Assembly (NCBI GenBank): GCA_003245625.1
Contig: QKCT01000108.1
Span: 1 to 38,061, forward strand
Direction: 5' to 3'
DNA length: 38,061 nt
Source of the DNA: Bacillota bacterium
Lineage (GTDB): Bacteria; Bacillota_I; Bacilli_A; Izemoplasmatales; Hujiaoplasmataceae
Positions 8,236-14,594 of this stretch are shown here, one piece after another; the stretch's first letter is position 1, and each line of letters opens with the position of its first letter. A program made the position numbers and the translations under genes. The notes beneath the pieces were generated by a model, which ran no database searches, was not told the origin of the DNA, and was given only the letters and a program-made list of their open reading frames with translations.

Positions 8236-8762
8236 TTACATTTGATCTCATTTTGAAAATTATCATAACCGCGATGTTGGGATATCTGGTCTTTAATACA
8301 TTCCTACATTATCATTTTTCCATGGATCGAATTTTGGTGGGTTTCTTTGTCTTTGCTTTCTTATCGATGATATATTATCTGGGCGAAGATAAGGTGATCG
8401 AATTTCTAATACTAATTGGGATTTTAATCGTTCTTTTCTTTGGACTATACGTTTTTTCGAATCATAAAAAAAGAAGTGGATACATCCTATTTCATAGTTG
8501 GAAGAGACAATATTCAGAGAATCGCAAATTACTCATCCAAGAAGCAGAGGAACTTGGGATTGATACCAAATCCATCTATTTTGACCGCTGTAAACCATAT
8601 CTAGTTGTAATCAGGAATCAAGACCCAAAGCTTGTTCGTAAAATGTTTAAAAAGCTCGATAATATCGATCAAAAGAAACCAAAACGCTTTACCATGTTTC
8701 ATTACTGGGTGATCATTGCATACTTAATAATCGTCGCCATTCTCTGGCGTTTTGTGGGGTGA
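8232..8762 (+). CDS. Membrane protein of unknown function, four helices
   Basis: I do not recognise a named family. The 176 residues have three hydrophobic helices near the N-terminus (about 5-24, 32-50, 54-76). A soluble, charged loop of about 80 residues follows (KKRSGYILFHSWKRQYSEN through QDPKLVRKMFKKLD), and a fourth helix ends the protein (about 157-175). The soluble part is probably cytosolic by the positive-inside rule, as it is rich in K and R. It overlaps the kinase-like gene by 4 bases (AAGGAG binding site within that gene's end) and its stop lies in the binding site of the next gene. Co-translation with both suggests a shared function. Confidence 0.75.
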   Translation: MITFDLILKIIITAMLGYLVFNTFLHYHFSMDRILVGFFVFAFLSMIYYLGEDKVIEFLILIGILIVLFFGLYVFSNHKKRSGYILFHSWKRQYSENRKLLIQEAEELGIDTKSIYFDRCKPYLVVIRNQDPKLVRKMFKKLDNIDQKKPKRFTMFHYWVIIAYLIIVAILWRFVG

Positions 8763-8767
8763 TTTAT

Positions 8768-9628
8768 TTGAATCAAGTAAATCTTCATATCTTAACACCG
8801 AATAAATTTCAAAAACGATATTTTGGAGTAGATTACTTCATGAATATCATAACTGGTTCCAATCCTCAGTTCCAATATTATTCCACTCCACTGGATCATA
8901 ATCCTGTTTTTACCACTCATCCAATTTCCATGCAAAAAGAGATGTTGGAATACTTAGAAACAGAATTATCTACCAAAGAACCAGGAGCGATTATTGGCAT
9001 AGAGAATAACCCTGACTTTTATGATGCAAATGAATCCCTAAATCCAATTTTAGACTTATTTACGAAGTATAAGATGGGATTATTCTTAATGACAAGCTCT
9101 CAAAAAATTATCAATGACATTGACGCTCTTGTACAATTCAGCAAGAAGAATCCTCTAATGATTGCTATACCTGCCGCCGTAGTTCAAAGCGATTCTGATT
9201 TGTTTGGTCCATCGTTACAATATGATAATGCGCATAAGATCTTGCAAAAATTAAAATCAAATCAAATTCCGGCAGGGCTCGTAATCAAACCGATTATTCC
9301 CTTCATCAATGACCAACTAAAACCTTTCATCACCATGTTAAGGCGTTCGATTGAAATCGGAGTTGATTTCATTTACCCAACGTTTTCCATCAAATTTGAT
9401 AGTCGCAAGTTGAAGGCCTTTTACGATAAAATCGACCAAGAGTCCCCAGAATTATTGGTTCGATATTTGGATCTATACGGTATGAAACATGCGTGGGAAA
9501 GCCCAAATATGAGCGTTTTAAAAAAGAATTTTGTTATAGAATGCAGAAAACATAAAGTTCTATACGCTATGAAAGATATTATTAATCTATACAAACCAGA
9601 TTTAAATATTCAAATGAAGTTATTTTAG
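8768..9628 (+). CDS. SPL-type radical SAM relative lacking the cluster cysteines
   Basis: The 286 residues align along their whole length with the spore-photolyase-like radical SAM family of Bacillota as I remember it. Matching features are YFGVDYFMNI near the N-terminus, a KLKSNQIPAGLVIKPIIPFIND segment (family: G-I-x-x-G-x-x-x-x-P-I-I/L-P), an FIYPTF strand, and a C-terminal SPN-x3-L-x3-F-x2-E-C-x11-M-x-D-I-I motif. Where active members carry Cys-x3-Cys-x2-Cys after MNI-x2-G, this protein has GSNPQFQYYS; the three cysteine positions are Ser31, Phe35 and Tyr38. Only one cysteine remains, near residue 257. It therefore should not bind the [4Fe-4S] cluster in the canonical way. Start chosen at TTG 8768 behind GGGGTGA; GTG 8759 is the alternative. 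Frame is intact with no stops. Confidence 0.72.
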   Translation: MNQVNLHILTPNKFQKRYFGVDYFMNIITGSNPQFQYYSTPLDHNPVFTTHPISMQKEMLEYLETELSTKEPGAIIGIENNPDFYDANESLNPILDLFTKYKMGLFLMTSSQKIINDIDALVQFSKKNPLMIAIPAAVVQSDSDLFGPSLQYDNAHKILQKLKSNQIPAGLVIKPIIPFINDQLKPFITMLRRSIEIGVDFIYPTFSIKFDSRKLKAFYDKIDQESPELLVRYLDLYGMKHAWESPNMSVLKKNFVIECRKHKVLYAMKDIINLYKPDLNIQMKLF

Positions 9629-9639
9629 GAGTGATTTTA

Positions 9640-10305
9640 ATGCTGCTTGATTTTCTATATGAGTTTCGTTATTTCTTTTTGATGTTAATAACTGCCATCA
9701 TTATCATCATCGTTATCTACATTCTTCTCAGTAGACCAGAAGAATTTAGAATCGAAGAGAACGAAACAAAACCAGAAGAAAAAACCCAAAAACTGAATAT
9801 GGAACCTCAAGTGGAAGCTCAAAATCAAGAAATCAATGAGGAGTTAATGGATATGCCGACGATCATTACGCATTTCTCAGAAACCCATGAAGAGGAAGAA
9901 GCTGAAGATGATATTTCCAGTAATCTTAATGAAGATTCCTCAGGAGAGTTAAAAAGCGTCAAAGCTTATATCGTTGACGATGATCGAATACAAGAAGATG
10001 ACATCATTCATTCTAATCGCATCGTAACCAAGCCGAGAAGGATTGACGATGAAGAATTCGCTTTTTTATACCAAGATGAAGAAGAGGATCATGATAGTGA
10101 GAAGAATCCAAATAAGCGGTATCATGTTCTATATTTAAAAGAAGAAAATCGTTGGTTTGTGAAACGTGAAGGAAAAGAAGCGATACTAAAGACTTTTGAG
10201 ACTCAAAAAGAAGCAATTGCTTTTGCGACGATCAAAGCCCTAGAAAATGAAACTTCCGTGGTTGTTCACCGACGTGATGGTAAAATCCGAAAATACTCTT
10301 TATAA
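9640..10305 (+). CDS. Membrane-anchored acidic protein with C-terminal DUF2188 domain
   Basis: A 221-residue protein with one N-terminal membrane helix (about 10-30, FFLMLITAIIIIIVIYILL). A long acidic, low-complexity linker follows (about 35-150, rich in E, D and N, including HEEEEAEDD and YQDEEEDHD). The C-terminal domain (about 158-220) has RYHVLYLKEENRWFVKREG, FETQKEAIAFA and VVVHRRDGKIRKYS, the pattern of DUF2188 (W-x-V-K-x-E-G, a-x-F-x-T-q-x-E-A, H-x-x-D-G-x-I). DUF2188 proteins are usually small and soluble, so the tether is unusual; its biochemical role is unknown. ATG 9640 follows GGAGTGA at 9628-9634; GTG 9631 is an alternative. Last gene of the operon, followed by a terminator. Confidence 0.75.
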   Translation: MLLDFLYEFRYFFLMLITAIIIIIVIYILLSRPEEFRIEENETKPEEKTQKLNMEPQVEAQNQEINEELMDMPTIITHFSETHEEEEAEDDISSNLNEDSSGELKSVKAYIVDDDRIQEDDIIHSNRIVTKPRRIDDEEFAFLYQDEEEDHDSEKNPNKRYHVLYLKEENRWFVKREGKEAILKTFETQKEAIAFATIKALENETSVVVHRRDGKIRKYSL

Positions 10306-10331
10306 AGACAAAGCGATTTGTCTTTTTTTTT
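10304..10331 (+). terminator. Rho-independent terminator of the six-gene operon
   Basis: AAGACAAA (10305-10312) pairs with TTTGTCTT (10317-10324) over a GCGA tetraloop and runs into a T tract. It starts at the stop codon of the DUF2188 gene. Confidence 0.88.
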
Positions 10332-10376
10332 ACCAATAAAAACCATCCCTAGATTGTTTATATTGATGAAAAGCCA

Positions 10377-10404
10377 TTGTAAAACCTTTTTCTCATGATA
10401 CAAT
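10377..10404 (+). promoter_or_regulatory. Promoter of the sigma / anti-sigma pair
   Basis: TTGTAA (10377-10382) and TACAAT (10399-10404) with 16-base spacing, just ahead of a GAAGAGGTGA binding site. The boxes look like a housekeeping promoter. If the sigma factor autoregulates, its own motif might be a second overlapping signal, but none can be recognised here. Confidence 0.6.
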
Positions 10405-10416
10405 ATAGAGGAAGAG

Positions 10417-10947
10417 GTGAGTGATTTGGACCTGCAATTGGAAGGCTATATCAAAAAACTCAAAAATGGCGATTCGACTGCATTCGACATGATTTACGAA
10501 TGCACCTACCGAAAAGTCTTTTTTCTTGTTCTTCCAATCTTGAAAGATCGTGCCTTGGCAGAAGACATCATGCAGGATACTTATTTAAAATTCCTCGAGA
10601 AACTTTATGATTACAAAGCAAAAAATTCTCTTGCATATCTACTTACAATAGCTAAGAATTTGGCTATCAACGAATACAATAAGAGAAAACGAGAAGTCAA
10701 GGATATCGATTTGGACAGTAGTGCCTTTGCTTATGATGCCTACTTAGAGTTTTCTGCTCAAAATGAAGAATTAATTCGTTCTGCGCTTAGTGTTCTTTCT
10801 CAAGTAGAAAAGAATGTATTCTTACTACACAATCTTGAGAATCTAACTCACCGTGAGATTGCGTTGATTTTAGAAAAACCGCTTGGAACCATCACATGGA
10901 CCTATCAACAAGCAGTGAAAAAGATGCGTAAGCATCTGGAAGGATGA
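10417..10947 (+). CDS. RNA polymerase sigma factor, ECF-like
   Basis: A two-domain sigma-70 family protein of about 175 residues that should direct RNA polymerase to alternative promoters. Sigma region 2 spans about 15-85 (AFDMIYECTYRKVFFLVLPIL, AEDIMQDTYLKFLE, YLLTIAKNLAINEYNKRKR). Region 4 spans about 115-172 (SQVEKNVFLLHNLENLTHREIALILEKPLGTITWTYQQAVKKMRKHL), with a helix-turn-helix. There is no region 1 or 3, as in the ECF group. GTG 10417 gives SDLDLQLEG; TTG 10426 behind GAAGAGGTGA is equally plausible and would remove 3 residues. The next gene overlaps by 4 bases if its ATG at 10944 is used, or follows by 5 bases, and encodes the likely anti-sigma factor. Confidence 0.88.
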   Translation: MSDLDLQLEGYIKKLKNGDSTAFDMIYECTYRKVFFLVLPILKDRALAEDIMQDTYLKFLEKLYDYKAKNSLAYLLTIAKNLAINEYNKRKREVKDIDLDSSAFAYDAYLEFSAQNEELIRSALSVLSQVEKNVFLLHNLENLTHREIALILEKPLGTITWTYQQAVKKMRKHLEG

Positions 10948-10952
10948 ATCCT

Positions 10953-11867
10953 ATGAAATGGAATGATTTCAATCGACAATTGCATGAATCCGCTCGATTC
11001 GATGTCCCAGACATCAAAGAACGGATTGACGTTAATCACTATATCACGACATCGCTTCTCGTTCGTATGAATTGGATGAAGGTTCTTGGATATGGTTTTT
11101 CCGCAATAATTTTGGTGATGACATTCTCTTTCTATCTCTATTTAAGTCATTCAACTTTCACCACTCTCACTATCGATATCAATCCAAGCATTGTTGCGGA
11201 AGTGAATGGGTTTGGCAGAATCATCTCGACTTCAGCTTCGAATACGGATGGAGAAGATTTTCTTGCAAAAATTGACTCAAATCGAATGAAATTGGAAGAT
11301 TTTATCGACGCGGTATACGTACAAGGATTAGAAGAAAACTATTTCACTGAAGATAGTGCCTATATGTTGATCGGCATCTATTCGAATTCCTATCAAGAAG
11401 AAGTAAATGTCGCCGCCACATTGAATGCTACCAGTCAAATCACACCATTGTACATTTTATCTCATATGAGTGTTGGTACTACAGTGATGAGTTCCACCAT
11501 AGCAACCTCTGGGACTTTGAATGATTCCACCTATTCCTCTTTTTCAAGTTCAGTCTTTACTTGGTTTAGCACCAATCAAGAAGCAGTGACAACCACGATG
11601 AACTTTACTAATCCAGAATCCACGATAAGTAGTGATGCTGGATCTGTAGATACTCCTGAAACTCCGGCTGACTTCGTGACCTTTAGTATTACGATTGCTG
11701 ATTTGGAATCATTATCAGAAGAGTACGGGATTTCATATGCAAAATTGACCTTAGCAAGTTATATTTTTAATACCAATGAAGATTATACGACGCAAGACGA
11801 CTTTGTAATGCTTATCAATATGGATATTGAAAGTTTAATTGTAATGTACCAAGATATGATAGATTAA
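10953..11867 (+). CDS. RsgI-like membrane anti-sigma factor
   Basis: A single-pass membrane protein of 304 residues that probably holds the sigma factor encoded just upstream. The N-terminus (about 1-43) is cytosolic and lacks a zinc-binding HxxxCxxC motif. A helix spans about 44-65. Just outside the membrane lies FTTLTIDINPSIVAEVNGFGRIIS then NTDGEDFL, the central domain of RsgI-type anti-sigma factors. Known RsgI proteins self-cleave at the Asn-Pro of this motif; here that is Asn77-Pro78. A Ser/Thr-rich stretch (about 190-225) leads to a C-terminal region with no known sugar-binding module. ATG 10953 is preferred since GGAAGGA lies 8 bases before it; ATG 10944 has no binding site. Confidence 0.75.
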   Translation: MKWNDFNRQLHESARFDVPDIKERIDVNHYITTSLLVRMNWMKVLGYGFSAIILVMTFSFYLYLSHSTFTTLTIDINPSIVAEVNGFGRIISTSASNTDGEDFLAKIDSNRMKLEDFIDAVYVQGLEENYFTEDSAYMLIGIYSNSYQEEVNVAATLNATSQITPLYILSHMSVGTTVMSSTIATSGTLNDSTYSSFSSSVFTWFSTNQEAVTTTMNFTNPESTISSDAGSVDTPETPADFVTFSITIADLESLSEEYGISYAKLTLASYIFNTNEDYTTQDDFVMLINMDIESLIVMYQDMID

Positions 11868-11901
11868 CGTTGGTTCAAATAGAAAGATAGAAAAACAATT
11901 G

Positions 11902-11930
11902 AAAAGGCTTGATCTCTCAAGCCTTTTTTT
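11902..11930 (+). terminator. Terminator between convergent genes
   Basis: AAGGCTTGA and TCAAGCCTT form a 9-bp stem over a TCTC loop, followed by seven T on the plus strand. The 3' arm is also the last codons and stop of the minus-strand gene ending at 11917. The reverse direction has TTTTC after the stem, so it may work weakly both ways. Confidence 0.85.
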
Positions 11931-12738
11931 GTTTTAATTTTCGTTTCTGCATAAACTCTGGTTCAAATAGTTTCACAATCTGATAAATAATAATGTATCC
12001 AATTGTGACCATCACAGCGAGTAAAATAATATGATAGTAATTCGGAATCACATTAAGCACTGGAATCGGTCCACCAAGGAATGGATTCTCCATTAAATAG
12101 AGGTTGTTATCTCCTACATCTAGAACATAATTCCCTAATGTTGCCCATAAACCAAGGGTAATTAGACCAACTGCAACTTGCCACCATTTTTTTGGTTCCA
12201 ACTTGTAATCGCCGCGATGAATTAAAAATAATGGGATAAATAACAAGAAGAAGTGGACTAAAATACTTCTAACTTTCGGTAATGACAATACATAGACATC
12301 ACCATAAAGGACAGTAACTGGGTATAAGATAACCGCGATACCACCTAGAATGGAAGACGCAAACACAAATTCCTTTAGCGGTTTGATTTTAAACCAAATC
12401 ACAAGCGGTAAAAGGATGTTTGTAACTCCACACATTTGAAAAGAAATAAACGTATCAACATCCCAAAAAGGATGCGGATAATTTGATAACGGTGGATCTA
12501 CATAATAATATTCATAGATAAATAGCACGTCTCCGGCATATTTTAGGAGAATCATCAGTCCCAAGAAAACACTAATGTAAATATCTTGTGTCTTTTTAGT
12601 TCGGGTTTTCAGGAATTTCCACAATCCAATAAAAAGCAAAATATTAAATAACAAATAGATAAAATGTGGAGTATTGAAGAAATATTCGACTGGTTGTTCG
12701 TCCATTCCGGTCGTACTGAAGAAGCTTGATAAAAACAT
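11917..12738 (-). CDS. YwaF/TMEM164-like integral membrane protein
   Basis: A polytopic membrane protein of 273 residues with about seven hydrophobic helices. Conserved-looking points are the N-terminal FNTPHFIYLLFNILLFIG, the third-helix FQMCGVTNILLPLVIW (family pattern L-P-L-H-L-C), a VRSILVHFFLLFIPLFLI helix with a histidine, and the loop NYVLDVGDNNLYLMENP before the final helices. This matches the TIGR02206/YwaF family, related to eukaryotic TMEM164, an ether-lipid acyltransferase; no bacterial activity is established. Start at ATG 12738 is supported by GGAGGGGA 2-3 bases upstream; an upstream ATG at 12765 lacks one. A TATAAT lies at 12769-12764 on the minus strand. Convergent with the anti-sigma gene. 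Confidence 0.65.
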   Translation of the reverse strand: MFLSSFFSTTGMDEQPVEYFFNTPHFIYLLFNILLFIGLWKFLKTRTKKTQDIYISVFLGLMILLKYAGDVLFIYEYYYVDPPLSNYPHPFWDVDTFISFQMCGVTNILLPLVIWFKIKPLKEFVFASSILGGIAVILYPVTVLYGDVYVLSLPKVRSILVHFFLLFIPLFLIHRGDYKLEPKKWWQVAVGLITLGLWATLGNYVLDVGDNNLYLMENPFLGGPIPVLNVIPNYYHIILLAVMVTIGYIIIYQIVKLFEPEFMQKRKLKQKKA

Positions 12739-12831
12739 ATTCCCCTCCAAAATGTACGATATCATTATACTATATTTTTGAATTTTTCCTGAGTATTATT
12801 TATAAAAATCGCATGCATTGAATGGAAACGC

Positions 12832-12859
12832 TTGCATTTTGGAAATTATGGTGTAAAAT
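12832..12859 (+). promoter_or_regulatory. Promoter of the uridine kinase-like gene
   Basis: TTGCAT (12832-12837) and TAAAAT (12854-12859), 16 bases apart, with AGGTGATATT directly before the ATG at 12896. Confidence 0.65.
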
Positions 12860-12895
12860 AGAAATACACTAAAAAAAGCAAAATCAGGTGATATT

Positions 12896-14518
12896 ATGAA
12901 AATTACAGTCGGAAATGACGTATACCATTTCGATTCTTATGTACGTCTAGAAGATTTGTCAAAAAACTACAAAGGTGTATTTTACGCGGCACTTGTCAAT
13001 AATCGTTTACGCGAATTGACATACCGTGTGTCTTATGATGCAAAGGTGGAATTCCTAGATTACTCGTTCTATGATTCGACGCGAATCTATGCGACAAGCA
13101 TGCGTTATCTAGTAAGCATGGCGTTTCGCAGGGTCTATCCACAGATGCAAATCAAGTTCTCCAACAGTATTGCAATGGGGATTTATGGTCGTGGAATTAA
13201 AAACGACATTACCAAAGAGATGGTAAAAGAAGTTGTAAAAGAAATGCAACGAATCATCGAAATGGATTATCCAATCACCAGAAGACAATTATCCATTCAA
13301 GAAGCTATCCATTACTACAAAAGAATGGGTTTTGAAGATAAGGTAAGCACACTTAAATATCGACACGAGCGAGTAAATGTCTACGAGTGCTACGGCTATC
13401 GCAATTATATGTATGGCTATATGGTTCCTTCGACAAGATACCTAAGAGAATTCGAAATGCATTATTTGGAAAATGGATTCCTATTCCAATATCCAAGAAG
13501 AGAAGAAAAGGGTGAGATTCCAGAATTTGCAGATTCTCCGAAATTTTTTGATGTGTTACAAGAAGCAGAGAGTTTTGCATCAAAACATAATGCCGATATG
13601 ATTTATAAAATTAATGAATTGGTGGAAAATGGAGGAGCGGAAGAATTCGTTTACCAATGCGAAGAACGCCACAATAACCAACTTCGATCTTTAGCTGATG
13701 ATATCATTAGACGTAAAAACATTCGATTAATTGCTATTGCTGGCCCATCGAGTTCCGGGAAAACGACTTTTTCCAAGCGGTTAAATATTACACTAAATGA
13801 TTTAGGTGTTCATCCAATATCCATTTCTATAGATAATTACTATTTGCATCCGGATATGGCACCAGTAGATGAGTTCGGTAAGCCAGATTTAGAACATATC
13901 CAATCGCTAGATATCGACTTGTTCAATCAAAATATCCTCGATTTAATCAATGGAAAAGAAGTTCGTTTACCAATCTTTGATTTTACCACCAAAGGAAGAG
14001 AATGGTCCGATCCAATTCGGATTTCCGATGATACTCCAATTATCATTGAAGGGATTCATGCTTTGAACAATCAGTTATCTGAAATGATTCCACAAGAGAA
14101 GAAATATAAGATCTACATCTCACCTTTTGCACAAATCAATATTGATAATAATACACCAATTAATCTTACGGACTTACGATTGTTAAGAAGAATCGTACGC
14201 GATCTACAATTTCGGAATACATCCGCAGAGAAAACCTTGGCAATGTGGCCATCCGTAAGACGGGGTGAATATAAATGGATTTACCCACATTTAGAAAATT
14301 CCGATTTCATTTTTAATTCCGAATTAACCTATGAATTTTCTGTATTAAAGAAGTTTGCAGAAAGCGCGTTAAAACAAATTGAGTCATCTTCTGAATACTT
14401 TATTACCGCGAACCGTCTATTGAAATTCATTAAATATTTCGATGAAATCGATTCATCCTATGTCCCTCACAACTCACTCTTAAGAGAGTTCATTGGAGGT
14501 AGTATTTTCGAGCACTGA
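12896..14518 (+). CDS. Nucleoside (uridine) kinase with N-terminal TGS/ThrRS-like region
   Basis: A 540-residue fusion protein. The N-terminal 80 residues resemble a TGS domain. Residues of about 90-260 resemble the second additional domain of threonyl-tRNA synthetase (YPQMQIKFSNSIAMGIYGRGI, EMQRIIEMDYPITRRQLSIQEAIHYYKRMG). The C-terminal part (about 275-500) is a phosphoribulokinase/uridine kinase domain with Walker A AGPSSSGKTTFSKR, the SIDNYY motif, PIFDFTTKGREW and IIEGIHALN. The kinase should phosphorylate uridine or cytidine, feeding pyrimidine salvage. The same fusion is known in Clostridia and Thermotoga as nucleoside kinase, and the role of the synthetase-like half is not established. 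The terminator overlaps its stop codon. Confidence 0.88.
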   Translation: MKITVGNDVYHFDSYVRLEDLSKNYKGVFYAALVNNRLRELTYRVSYDAKVEFLDYSFYDSTRIYATSMRYLVSMAFRRVYPQMQIKFSNSIAMGIYGRGIKNDITKEMVKEVVKEMQRIIEMDYPITRRQLSIQEAIHYYKRMGFEDKVSTLKYRHERVNVYECYGYRNYMYGYMVPSTRYLREFEMHYLENGFLFQYPRREEKGEIPEFADSPKFFDVLQEAESFASKHNADMIYKINELVENGGAEEFVYQCEERHNNQLRSLADDIIRRKNIRLIAIAGPSSSGKTTFSKRLNITLNDLGVHPISISIDNYYLHPDMAPVDEFGKPDLEHIQSLDIDLFNQNILDLINGKEVRLPIFDFTTKGREWSDPIRISDDTPIIIEGIHALNNQLSEMIPQEKKYKIYISPFAQINIDNNTPINLTDLRLLRRIVRDLQFRNTSAEKTLAMWPSVRRGEYKWIYPHLENSDFIFNSELTYEFSVLKKFAESALKQIESSSEYFITANRLLKFIKYFDEIDSSYVPHNSLLREFIGGSIFEH

Positions 14519-14535
14519 TAAAGTGCTCTTTTTTT
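14510..14535 (+). terminator. Terminator overlapping the stop codon of the nucleoside kinase
   Basis: GAGCACT (14510-14516) pairs with AGTGCTC (14522-14528), followed by seven T. The TGA stop at 14516-14518 lies at the end of the 5' arm. Confidence 0.88.
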
Positions 14536-14550
14536 ATGGAAAATGGCTTG

Positions 14551-14579
14551 TTGTAAAGGAGTTTATAATTTGATATAAT
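14551..14579 (+). promoter_or_regulatory. Promoter of the P-type ATPase gene
   Basis: TTGTAA (14551-14556), 17-base spacer, TATAAT (14574-14579), with TGA before it (TGATATAAT, extended -10). The leader to ATG 14595 is very short, about 10 bases. Confidence 0.75.
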
Positions 14580-14594
14580 GGTTATGGTGATGTT

